Source: Candidatus Bathyarchaeota archaeon (lineage in GTDB: Archaea > Thermoproteota > Bathyarchaeia > Bathyarchaeales > WUQV01). From it: a DNA stretch of 50,937 nt. The stretch covers positions 1 to 50,937 of the forward strand of contig JAGGVF010000006.1 of assembly GCA_021158125.1 (NCBI GenBank), written 5' to 3'. Each line of letters opens with the position of its first letter. Position 1 is the stretch's first letter. Of the stretch, positions 32,794 to 40,445 are shown piece after piece. Made by a program: the position numbers and the translations under genes. The notes beneath the pieces were generated by a model, which was given only the letters and a program-made list of their open reading frames with translations, was not told the DNA's origin and made no database searches.

Positions 32794-33573
32794 ATGAAAG
32801 ACGAAATTATAGACACTACAAATAAAGACGTGGAACCTGAAGTTGCTATAGTTCTCCCTTGCTACAACGAGGCGGATATCATCGAAAAAGTTATCCTAGA
32901 ATTTTACAATGAACTCAAGGGCAAAATTCCCTTTGAAATTATTGTGTGCGAAGACGGGAGTACCGATGGAACCAAGGATATTTTGAGGAAACTTAGTAAA
33001 AAAATTCCATTAAAGGCTATTTTAGGTTATGAAAGAAAGGGTTATGCCGGAGGCTTGAAAGATGGCTTAAGGCTTGTGAAAGCTAAATACGTGCTTTTTG
33101 TAGATGCCGACGGCCAGCATCGAGCTAAGGATTTCTGGAAACTTTATCCTTTAAGGAAGAAATATGACATTGTGAGTGGCTGGCGAGTCAAAAGAGCAGA
33201 TGGTTTCCATAGAATAGTTATGTCAAAAACTTTTCAGTTTTTGGCTAGAACCTTGTTCAGGTTGCCCAACTTTAAAGATATTACTGCTCCTTTTAAGCTT
33301 GTTAGAGTAAATGTTGCTAAATTTATTGCAGCAAGATGCAGGTATATGAAGGAAAGTTTTTGGACGGAGTTTACGATAAGAGCTTGCAACATGGGTTTTA
33401 GAATAAAAGAAGTTCCCGTTCTTCATAGGAGAAGGCTCAGCGGGGATACACGTGTTTACAAAGCTAGTAAGATATTAGGCATAGTTTTTTCTCAGTTCAG
33501 AGGTTTATTGTACCTTAAGCATTTTTTCACCTTAAAAGGTACACATTATGAAAGTATTAATCGTGGCGCCTGA
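32794..33573 (+). CDS. Glycosyltransferase family 2 (dolichol-phosphate mannosyltransferase-like)
   Basis: 259 residues. The GT-A fold shows VAIVLPCYNEADIIEKVI, CEDGSTDGTKDIL and the DxD-type metal motif VDADGQHRAKDF; SGWRVKRADGFHR and YMKESFWTEFTIRACNMGFRIKEVPVLHRRR follow as in Dpm1-like enzymes. There is no C-terminal membrane segment. It likely makes a polyprenyl-phosphate sugar or adds a sugar to a lipid-linked glycan, which would feed the GT-C enzyme upstream. It starts 5 bases after the epimerase stop and overlaps the next gene by 26 bases. Confidence 0.88.
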   Translation: MKDEIIDTTNKDVEPEVAIVLPCYNEADIIEKVILEFYNELKGKIPFEIIVCEDGSTDGTKDILRKLSKKIPLKAILGYERKGYAGGLKDGLRLVKAKYVLFVDADGQHRAKDFWKLYPLRKKYDIVSGWRVKRADGFHRIVMSKTFQFLARTLFRLPNFKDITAPFKLVRVNVAKFIAARCRYMKESFWTEFTIRACNMGFRIKEVPVLHRRRLSGDTRVYKASKILGIVFSQFRGLLYLKHFFTLKGTHYESINRGA

Positions 33574-34558
33574 CGCTCCTCCATATAAGGGTGGTATTAG
33601 CCGTATTACCAGTATACTTAGGGACGGCTTAACTCATTTGGGCCATGAGGTTTCCATTGTTAGTCCAAAGTTCAGAGTGGGCGAACTAAAGTTTTCCACA
33701 ATACCATTTGGCAAATACTCAGAGTTTGATATAATACACGTACATGGCCCTACTCCATTTCTCTCTGATCTTATGCTGTTGTTACATTCAAAAAGAAGAA
33801 TTGTTTATACCCATCATGCACAGATAAGCTATGGGTCTGAAATTGTTGCTGGCGCATATAGAAGCTTACATAAAATTTTGGCCATGAAAGCTAAAGCGTT
33901 GATTGTTCATTCCTTTGATTATGCAAATCTATTTAGTGCACATAAGAATGTAGTAGTAATTCGACCTCCATGTGCCTTCGGCAACCTAGCTGGAGATTTT
34001 AATATCTATAGTAAGTCTTTACCTTTTACTGTTCTCTTTGTTGGGCAGCTTCGACCGTTTAAGGGGGTTAGTTTGCTGATTAAAGCAGCTTCTATGGTTA
34101 GGGATGTTCACTTTATTATTGTGGGCAACGGATATTTGAAACCTAAACTTTTAAGGCTGGCGGATAAGTTAAATTTAGAAAATGTGATGTTTTATTCCAA
34201 TGTGAGTGATGATGAATTAGTTAGTTTCTATAAAAAAGCACATGTTGTATGTTTGCCCTCCGTCAATACTACTGAAGCTTGGGGACTTGTTCTTACAGAG
34301 GGAGCGCTTTTTGGTTGTGTACCGCTAGCTTCTAACTTAATTGGAGTTAGAGAAAATGTAAAGTTGCTAGGGGGCATTCTTTTTAGGCCGAGGTCATATA
34401 TTGATCTTGCCAAGAAAATAAGGACATTAAGTGAAAATATGAATTTATGGGAGAAATTGTCTCAAAAATGCTGTAAAGCTGCAAGTAAGTATACGAAAGT
34501 TTATTCTCCAGATTATTATGTCAGAAAACACATAGAAGTATTTTCAATGATTATTTAA
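33548..34558 (+). CDS. Glycosyltransferase family 4 (GT-B fold)
   Basis: 336 residues. The N-terminal half has VLIVAPDAPPYKGGISRITSILRDGLTHLGHEV and the HVHGP and YTHHAQ motifs. The C-terminal half has FVGQLRPFKGVSLLIKAASMV, IVGNGYLKPKL and the nucleotide-sugar motif PSVNTTEAWGLVLTEGALFGCVPLAS (E-x7-E). It is a retaining transferase of surface or exopolysaccharide assembly. The gene ends the rightward island and overlaps the convergent priL gene by 8 bases. Confidence 0.9.
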   Translation: MKVLIVAPDAPPYKGGISRITSILRDGLTHLGHEVSIVSPKFRVGELKFSTIPFGKYSEFDIIHVHGPTPFLSDLMLLLHSKRRIVYTHHAQISYGSEIVAGAYRSLHKILAMKAKALIVHSFDYANLFSAHKNVVVIRPPCAFGNLAGDFNIYSKSLPFTVLFVGQLRPFKGVSLLIKAASMVRDVHFIIVGNGYLKPKLLRLADKLNLENVMFYSNVSDDELVSFYKKAHVVCLPSVNTTEAWGLVLTEGALFGCVPLASNLIGVRENVKLLGGILFRPRSYIDLAKKIRTLSENMNLWEKLSQKCCKAASKYTKVYSPDYYVRKHIEVFSMII

Positions 34559-35573
34559 TTCGCATATATTTTCTTCGATAATATGCCATTGGATGATTGA
34601 TTTTGTTGCATATTTCGTCGGGATTTGTGCATACTCCGTGTGTTTTTAGTGTTTCGCATTTTGGTGGTATGTAGCGTGTTCTTGAGCCTCTTTCTCCTGC
34701 GATGTGTTCTACTTGGTATCTTGTGAGTCTTTCGTTGAAGTCGGAGAGGTTTCTGAACAGGTCGACTATTGCTTCTGTTGGCATTCCAACGTTTACCAGG
34801 AAGGATGTTAAGGTAAATCTACCTATGTGTGATAAGTGACTGCCTGAAGAGAGTTTTTCGTATAGGGATTTTATGCATGGTGGAAAAGCTTCTATGACTA
34901 CGGTTTTTGGGATTTCTTCGAGTTTTATTTTCTCTCTTTTTGATATGGCTAAAGTTTTTATGGATTCAACTTTCTTCATGATGTTTTCTGGCAGCTCCGG
35001 AAGCTCTTTGGTTTCCATTTTGCCTTCAATATGTCTTCTTATTTCTTCTGCCAATAGTCTCGCTGCTTCGTTTTTGGTTATGTAGACGTTTCCATCGTTT
35101 AGTAGTCTGTTTACGAGCTTCCACTTTTTCCCACGTAGGCTTGTTGTATTTTTCAAGTAGTCTGTGAAATGAATTTTAAACTGGTAAGGCGTCTTTTCGC
35201 TGGTGTTCACTTGTAGTATTTTCCATTGGAAATTCTCAGCTATTTTCATTATTTTTTCTTTTGGTTCTGTTTTTAAGAGGTTGTAGGCTCTTTTGGCTTC
35301 TGCCAGTGCGTATCTCCTTTTTATTAATGGATCTTTTGTTGCTGATGCCATTAAAACTGCTACTGGAAAGGAAAGGATTTCCACGTCTTCTTTTTTGGAG
35401 TATTTCGTTATTGTTGCGAAGAGTAGGGCTTCTTGAAGACGGTCTTCGGCTCTTTCAACTACAGGGTCGTATGGATCAGATAGGTCCCTTATATTAAGCT
35501 TTAAGTCCTCAACATATTTGACTGCTTGTTTCAAAAATGGATATTTTGCTAAGTCGCTTTTTGTAAGCGTCAA
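34551..35573 (-). CDS. priL: DNA primase large subunit PriL
   Basis: 340 residues. The helical N-terminal part is followed by the C-terminal 4Fe-4S domain, with FPPCIKSLYEKLSSGSHLSHIGRFTLTSFL, then PPKCETLKTHGVCTNPDEICNKINHPMAYYRRK; the four Cys ligands are visible in this order. It binds PriS, stabilises the nucleotide and positions the primer. It lies just downstream of pcnA in a replication cluster. Confidence 0.95.
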   Translation of the reverse strand: MTLTKSDLAKYPFLKQAVKYVEDLKLNIRDLSDPYDPVVERAEDRLQEALLFATITKYSKKEDVEILSFPVAVLMASATKDPLIKRRYALAEAKRAYNLLKTEPKEKIMKIAENFQWKILQVNTSEKTPYQFKIHFTDYLKNTTSLRGKKWKLVNRLLNDGNVYITKNEAARLLAEEIRRHIEGKMETKELPELPENIMKKVESIKTLAISKREKIKLEEIPKTVVIEAFPPCIKSLYEKLSSGSHLSHIGRFTLTSFLVNVGMPTEAIVDLFRNLSDFNERLTRYQVEHIAGERGSRTRYIPPKCETLKTHGVCTNPDEICNKINHPMAYYRRKYMRIK

Positions 35574-35598
35574 TTTCTTTGCCTGATTAGTTACTTGG

Positions 35599-36354
35599 TT
35601 ATTCTACCTCTATTCGTGGAGCTAGATAAAATACTAGTTTTCCTTCTCTTGGTTGTTGAAAATCAAGCTTTATTGGCATGTCGGTTGAAAATTCAAGCGT
35701 AGCTATGTCTGACGTTGTTGAGGCTGATTTTACTATTTCTGATAGGTAGCTTAAGCTGTAAGTTGCCTTTGAAGGTTCTGAGGCTTCTATGTCGAGGAGG
35801 GCGTCGCTTCCCTTTTTAAGTTCTATAACTGCTCCCATGATGTCGCCTGCGGCTCTTAGAATTAGTTTCTCGTTATCAGCTTCGAGTCTGACGTGGTCGC
35901 TTACGAGGGAAGCCTCGTCCAAGGCGCCTTTTAGGCCTTCAGTAGTTACCTTTGCCTTGACATTAAAGGATAACTTGGGGGTAGGGACTTCTTCTTCGCT
36001 TGTTTCAAGCGTTGGCATAGTGAAGGTTCGAGTATACTTCCCAACGAGAGTTATCTGCAATTTTCCAGTTTTCTCGTCAATTGAAAGTTCAACATATTCA
36101 TCTTTTCCGGTCTTTCTTAACAGTTTTAGTAGTTCGCTTATGTTTATGCACATCTTAGTCGGTGCTTCGCAGACGTACTCGTCAAAGACTGTTTTTGGCC
36201 ATTCGAAGTCGACCATGGCTACGCGGGAGGGGTCCATGGCTCTGAGATTCATTCCTTCTGGTGTTATGTTGAAGGTTACTTCGTCTACAAGTGTGGATAT
36301 GGCTGAAATCATGTTCTTAAGTAAACGGGCGTCAGCTAACTTGATTTTAAACAT
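35599..36354 (-). CDS. pcn: PCNA sliding clamp
   Basis: 251 residues, the normal length for a homotrimeric archaeal PCNA. Two similar domains are joined by an interdomain loop; recognisable segments are ITPEGMNLRAMDPSRVAMVDF near 35, LLRKTGKDEYVEL, and PIKLDFQQPREGKLVFYLAPRIE at the end. It tethers polymerase, ligase and nucleases to DNA. A minus-strand TATA-like GCCTTATTAAAC lies near 36395-36406. Confidence 0.97.
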   Translation of the reverse strand: MFKIKLADARLLKNMISAISTLVDEVTFNITPEGMNLRAMDPSRVAMVDFEWPKTVFDEYVCEAPTKMCINISELLKLLRKTGKDEYVELSIDEKTGKLQITLVGKYTRTFTMPTLETSEEEVPTPKLSFNVKAKVTTEGLKGALDEASLVSDHVRLEADNEKLILRAAGDIMGAVIELKKGSDALLDIEASEPSKATYSLSYLSEIVKSASTTSDIATLEFSTDMPIKLDFQQPREGKLVFYLAPRIEVE

Positions 36355-36455
36355 AGCCTAGTGTCTCCCTTAATGCGTATATTACCTTACATTAGTTTAA
36401 TAAGGCTTAGCCTAGTCATTCAAAAACGTTAAAACTTTAACGTTTCTAGTGGGTT

Positions 36456-36803
36456 TTAGCTGTATTCTCTGAATGTGTAACCGCATTTTGTGCATCTGAA
36501 GAACTGTGTTGAAGACTCGTCGCTTCCTCTTGTTTGAACTTGCCATACGTAGGCTGTGTTGTTTCCGCATCTTGGACATGTGATGGTGACTGTGGGCAAT
36601 GTCCGTAGTTTTTGGGCTTTTTCGTCGATTATTGCGATGCGTTCCTTCGGAGTTACTGGAATAACTCTTGAAGGAGCAACCGTTTTTCCTTCAACTGGCT
36701 TTTCGTATCCGCATTTTGGGCATTTTAAAACAAGAATGTTCTTTTTACCCTCCTTCTTCCTCGTTGGAACAAGCCGTTTACCACACTTTGGACAAAACTC
36801 CAT
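36456..36803 (-). CDS. tfs: Transcription factor S (TFIIS-like RNA cleavage factor)
   Basis: 115 residues from ATG 36803 (MEFCPKCGKRL). The N-terminal zinc ribbon is CPKCG...CPKCG, and the C-terminal ribbon is CPRCGNNTAYVWQVQTRGSDESSTQFFRCTKCG. The Asp-Glu pair in RGSDESST reaches the polymerase active site and triggers cleavage of backtracked RNA. It is followed downstream by pcnA at about 100 bases, a common archaeal pairing. A strong inverted repeat directly precedes the start. Confidence 0.96.
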   Translation of the reverse strand: MEFCPKCGKRLVPTRKKEGKKNILVLKCPKCGYEKPVEGKTVAPSRVIPVTPKERIAIIDEKAQKLRTLPTVTITCPRCGNNTAYVWQVQTRGSDESSTQFFRCTKCGYTFREYS

Positions 36804-36810
36804 GGGAAGC

Positions 36811-36841
36811 ACCGTGTCCGTTCACTTTTCGTGAACACGGT
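36811..36841 (-). promoter_or_regulatory. Inverted repeat at the tfs promoter/leader
   Basis: On the plus strand ACCGTGT, CCGT (bulge), TCAC, a 7-base loop region, then GTGA-ACACGGT form an 11-bp interrupted dyad ending 7 bases before the tfs start codon. It covers the CGGTG ribosome site. A minus-strand TATA-like CATTTAATAG lies at about 36844-36853, so transcription would begin within the repeat. It could be an operator or a 5' hairpin that hides the start. Confidence 0.5.
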
Positions 36842-36901
36842 TTCTATTAAATGTTTTTATTTTTGAATTAAGATTGGAATATTTCTATTTACATTATGGA
36901 T

Positions 36902-37501
36902 TTAATGTTTTTCACGGAATTTGGTGAGGCCGGAGGCTACTATGTGGGCTACTCGTAGGGGTTCTGGAATGTTGCTTCTCGTAGATGTTATTTTAACTAT
37001 TTTTTCAGCGTCGCTTCTTGTTATTCCGGCTATTTGCATATAGACTGGTTCTTCACCTTCCCTTGTTTGTACTGTTAAAAGTTCGCCTGCGTTTAATATT
37101 GCCCGCCATCTCCTTTCTTTTTCAGGTAGGTTTTCTAGAGCCTTCTTTATTTCCTCCATGTCTGGTTTATCCCGTGTTACAGCGATAACCGGAAGCTTAG
37201 TCTTGTTATATAGCTCCTTTATGTCCACAATGTTAAAGCCTGCGAAGGTTATTCCGTTTAGCATTATTACCCTCAACTGCTGGTAATGAGGGGAAGCAAC
37301 TATCATGGAAGCTATTTTTTCAGTTGCGTCTAAGCCGTCGACTTCTACCTCTGTTCGCATAGCTCCATCAAGCCAGTAGCCGCCTCTAAAGACAACACCC
37401 ACAACATCAGCGTATCCTTTATTATGAGGAATAAAAACTCCGTCGTCAACGCCTAAAACACGGATTTCAGGCTTTATACTTCGAAACTTTTTGTAGGCCA
37501 A
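36902..37501 (-). CDS. DUF99-family protein
   Basis: 199 residues. It begins KPEIRVLGVDDGVF, the DUF99 opening, and continues with VVGVVFRGGYWLDGAMRTEVEVDGLDATEKI, VIMLNGITFAGFNIVDI and PEPLRVAHIVASGLTKF. The fold is related to endonuclease V, but the function is not established. Archaeal members are often near translation or replication genes, as here. It is divergent to the RNase III-like gene. Confidence 0.92.
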   Translation of the reverse strand: MAYKKFRSIKPEIRVLGVDDGVFIPHNKGYADVVGVVFRGGYWLDGAMRTEVEVDGLDATEKIASMIVASPHYQQLRVIMLNGITFAGFNIVDIKELYNKTKLPVIAVTRDKPDMEEIKKALENLPEKERRWRAILNAGELLTVQTREGEEPVYMQIAGITRSDAEKIVKITSTRSNIPEPLRVAHIVASGLTKFREKH

Positions 37502-37566
37502 ATCTTCCTCCTCTAGACCCGAATTTTATTAATACAACCATCAAGTTTAAAGTTAATCGGTTGCAA

Positions 37567-37944
37567 ATGAAATTAAAGTTCATAAGAAAGCATAAGGACT
37601 TTAGAGAAATTCTCATGAATCACAAATTGGCAAATTTGGGAGACGCATACGTAAACTTCATCTATTCATTGGCATTGTCAAACAAGAAAGGAGAACCAGT
37701 TGGGAGGAAGGTTAGAGGAAAAATTTTGGCGGAAGCCTTCAAAAGAGCGGAATTGAGAAAGTTTTTACCTCATAGAATTGACAGCCATGCGATGGCGGAT
37801 GCCGCAGAAGCTTTAATTCTTTACGCATGGGCGATGGATGCTATTACCACTCAAGAAAGCATAAAAATTCTTGAAGAGGCAGAAAGCGCAATTGAAGGAT
37901 TTAAAAGGCTGCTTGTTTTAGCTAGAAGAAGGCTCAACCTTTAA
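37567..37944 (+). CDS. Single-domain RNase III-like protein
   Basis: 125 residues from ATG 37567; a TTG two codons earlier is possible. The segments LANLGDAYVNFIYSLAL (Asp26) and HAMADAAEALILYAWAM (Asp78, Glu81) match the two acidic motifs of an RNase III catalytic domain, but no double-stranded RNA binding domain follows. This resembles the small uncharacterised RNase III-type proteins of some archaea and bacterial Mini-III. RNA substrate unknown. Its last 27 bases overlap the convergent rpoL gene. Confidence 0.7.
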   Translation: MKLKFIRKHKDFREILMNHKLANLGDAYVNFIYSLALSNKKGEPVGRKVRGKILAEAFKRAELRKFLPHRIDSHAMADAAEALILYAWAMDAITTQESIKILEEAESAIEGFKRLLVLARRRLNL

Positions 37945-38214
37945 GGCTTTATTGAAGGCCTCCATAAACTCTTTCTGCATCTCCTTCATTTTTTCAGCTG
38001 CTTCAATTAGAACTTTTTCTGGAGCCTTCTTTCCTTTGGTTCTCACGTAGACTATTGGATTTGCAGCTAGTGGATGCGGAATATTATAGCCAGCCATTTC
38101 AACATCTCCGCTTTCAAGAAGCACCTTCTGTAAAAGATTGCAAAATGTGTGGCCTTCACCTTCAAGTTCAAATTTCAATTCGTTCTTTTCCCTTTTCAGA
38201 ATTTTAATTTTCAT
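37918..38214 (-). CDS. rpoL: DNA-directed RNA polymerase subunit L (Rpb11-like)
   Basis: 98 residues. The central HTFCNLLQKVLLESGDVEMAGYNIPHPLAANPIVYVRT is the Rpb11/RpoL dimerisation motif that pairs with RpoD (Rpb3-like) in the assembly platform of RNA polymerase. Start and stop overlap neighbours: it shares one base with csl4 and 27 bases with the convergent RNase III-like gene. Confidence 0.96.
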   Translation of the reverse strand: MKIKILKREKNELKFELEGEGHTFCNLLQKVLLESGDVEMAGYNIPHPLAANPIVYVRTKGKKAPEKVLIEAAEKMKEMQKEFMEAFNKALKVEPSSS

Positions 38215-38798
38215 TACATTACCCCCCTCCCATAGTTGGATGCAACTTTCCTCCTCTCAGTTTTTCCACATCTCGTGCATTTAAGCAAATTGCCCCTTTC
38301 AAGTTTAAGCATGTAACCACAGTCGGAACAAAAGGCATAGATGACTCCTAAATTCCTCTCAGCAGTTGAAAGGTGATAAGTCCTATTTTTTTCGCTTATT
38401 ACCTTGGCCTTCATTATGTCTCCTGTCTTGCATACGTCATGCATATGTTCCACAAAGCCTTTTGAAGCATCAGATATATGGAGGACGCCGCTGAAAAAGC
38501 CTGAAAGCAGTTTCTTTCCAATTTTCCAAATCCGTATTACAGCGAACTTGGATTGAACACTGTAGACTTGACCGATAACTACGCTTCCAACGTGTGGAAC
38601 TGGAGCTGCGTGAACAACGGGGTAGACTGAAACTTTCTTGTTTAAAACGTCAACCAGCGTTCTGCCTGTAATCTTAGAATAAATTGTTCCGTTATGAACG
38701 TAGGTTCCAGGTCCAGGCATAAACTCTTCAATTACTCCTAACTTTTCGCCTGGAACAACAAGTTTTCCGCTGCGTTTAATTTCGTTAGCGTTAGACAT
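38214..38798 (-). CDS. csl4: Exosome RNA-binding subunit Csl4
   Basis: 194 residues in three domains. The N-terminal part is VVPGEKLGVIEEFMPGPGTYVHNGTIYSKITGRT, the middle S1 domain is GSVVIGQVYSVQSKFAVIRI...GVLHISDAS, and the C-terminal zinc ribbon is CSDCGYMLKLERGNLLKCTRCG. It caps the exosome and recruits substrates or DnaG. It overlaps the methyltransferase gene upstream by 8 bases and rpoL downstream by 1. Confidence 0.96.
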   Translation of the reverse strand: MSNANEIKRSGKLVVPGEKLGVIEEFMPGPGTYVHNGTIYSKITGRTLVDVLNKKVSVYPVVHAAPVPHVGSVVIGQVYSVQSKFAVIRIWKIGKKLLSGFFSGVLHISDASKGFVEHMHDVCKTGDIMKAKVISEKNRTYHLSTAERNLGVIYAFCSDCGYMLKLERGNLLKCTRCGKTERRKVASNYGRGVM

Positions 38799-39423
38799 GA
38801 TGTTTCCCTTCTATTCTGTATAGTTCAACTTTGACCAGATGTTTCCGCTTGGTGTGAAATGGGAAAGTGTGAGGAATCCACATTTCAAGCGGTATTATTC
38901 CCGTAATCTTTCCGCCTTGCCTTTCAATAAACCTTCTGATAAATTCTTCGTTCCCAGCTTTATGAAGGGAGTATATATGTCGTCCGAGCTGTAAGGCTTT
39001 AGCCAGAAACTTTCTGTCCGCCTTTCTTCTCTGCACTCCAAACGGAGGGTTCTGCAAAACAGTGTCAAAGCTTCCACATAAAGCTTCGATGTCGCCAGCA
39101 ACCCAGCTAATCTTGTTTTCAACGTCAAGTTTCTTGGCATTTTGTACAGCCACTTCGATGGCGTTTTTATCTATGTCTATACCAACAGCTTCTTTGGCGC
39201 CTAGTAGAACTGCGCCGATGATAAGTCTCCCTGTTCCACATCCTAAGTCGACAACTTTTTTGCCTACAATATCATTGTAGGTGTAAGCTGCTAAATATAG
39301 GATTTCAGCCGCTACTTCTGATGGAATTGTGTACTGCTCTAAGTAAGCTTTCGGCGATGGATGAGGCTCAACTTGCGAAAGGAGAATTTCTATTCTACGT
39401 TTTCGAACCAGCCTTCTTTGCAA
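38791..39423 (-). CDS. METTL5-like RNA N6-adenine methyltransferase
   Basis: 210 residues. SAM-binding motif VVDLGCGTGRLIIGAVLLGA, acidic GIDIDKNAIEVA, and catalytic NPPF (LQNPPFGVQRRKADRKFL) identify the METTL5 group, whose eukaryotic member methylates 18S rRNA. The N-terminal LEQYTIPSEVAAEIL is family typical. Its start overlaps the end of dph2 by 34 bases. Confidence 0.88.
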   Translation of the reverse strand: MQRRLVRKRRIEILLSQVEPHPSPKAYLEQYTIPSEVAAEILYLAAYTYNDIVGKKVVDLGCGTGRLIIGAVLLGAKEAVGIDIDKNAIEVAVQNAKKLDVENKISWVAGDIEALCGSFDTVLQNPPFGVQRRKADRKFLAKALQLGRHIYSLHKAGNEEFIRRFIERQGGKITGIIPLEMWIPHTFPFHTKRKHLVKVELYRIEGKHHV

Positions 39424-40400
39424 AGTTTTTCCCAGCTAATTTCTCCTAGCAAGACTTGAAGCTCTCTTGGGGTCAGCAGCGGCTTAAGAAATCTTGGAGT
39501 GTCATCAAGTGAAAGTCTTGGACATGCAGTATTAATGTAGGCGTCAAAGAACGGAAACTGCATAAGCCTTTCGGGAGTTATCTCCCTTAAAGCAAGCAAG
39601 AAAGCCTTTTTACCAGCGTCTTCTAGCTTCTTTTTGATTTCTAGGGCTTTCTTAAGTTTTCTCTGGCCAATTTTTAACCCAACGATTACTCCGAAGTTTT
39701 TAGCCTTCTTCGCCTCGTTGACGCTTGCAAATCTCCTCATCAAAACTTCCTTAACATGATCCTCAATTGAGTATGCTCTTCTAATATACGGATCGGCGAC
39801 GATTACGGGCTTACTGGTTGAGAGGCTTACTCCTATTGCGTGAAATCTTCCTCCACCTATGAAGAGGAAGGCTTCAACTTCATCTGCAATGACTTTGGCA
39901 TTGCTAAACTCGCAGCCTAAAACTTGCCCCGGGTAAACAGCTTTACCGGCGTCTCCAACGATAACTGTTTTCCCAGCTTCCAACAAAACTTTTTTAGCTC
40001 TCTCCAGGGCATGCACATGCTGAACAGTTGTTACAAGCCCTATTTTATCCCACTCTTTAAGCAGAGATAGGGCTTTTCGAACTACTGGGGTAATTTTCGC
40101 CCTAGCCTTAGCATCAAAGTAAATTGTGGGAATTTCATTTTGCATAATCAGTGGAGTGTGTCCATAATGCACTATTAAATCTGCTTTTAGGGCTCTAGCT
40201 TCTTCTAGAGCTAGGTCGCATGCGCCGTAGCAGGGGTCAGCTGAGATTATTGCTGTTGCCCCTACACTTTCTATTATTTCTACAAGTTTTTCGGCTTCAG
40301 GCTTTAGTCCTTCTGGCAGTTGTAGCAGAACTCTTTTCACATTTCTTTTGGCTATTTCCCTCTTCAGCCTTCTTTCTTCTAAATTAAAAGAGCTTCTCAT
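39390..40400 (-). CDS. dph2: Diphthamide biosynthesis enzyme Dph2
   Basis: 336 residues. The Cys ligands of the unusual radical SAM 4Fe-4S cluster are in three separate domains: SADPCYGACDLA (Cys57, with Cys61), GQVLGCEFSNA, and YINTACPRLSLDDT. It attaches the 3-amino-3-carboxypropyl group of SAM to the target His of translation elongation factor 2, the first diphthamide step. It heads the dph2-METTL5-csl4-rpoL operon. Confidence 0.95.
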   Translation of the reverse strand: MRSSFNLEERRLKREIAKRNVKRVLLQLPEGLKPEAEKLVEIIESVGATAIISADPCYGACDLALEEARALKADLIVHYGHTPLIMQNEIPTIYFDAKARAKITPVVRKALSLLKEWDKIGLVTTVQHVHALERAKKVLLEAGKTVIVGDAGKAVYPGQVLGCEFSNAKVIADEVEAFLFIGGGRFHAIGVSLSTSKPVIVADPYIRRAYSIEDHVKEVLMRRFASVNEAKKAKNFGVIVGLKIGQRKLKKALEIKKKLEDAGKKAFLLALREITPERLMQFPFFDAYINTACPRLSLDDTPRFLKPLLTPRELQVLLGEISWEKLCKEGWFENVE

Positions 40401-40445
40401 TTACATTTCCACTAAAACATATTTAGAATGGAAGATATTAGTAAT

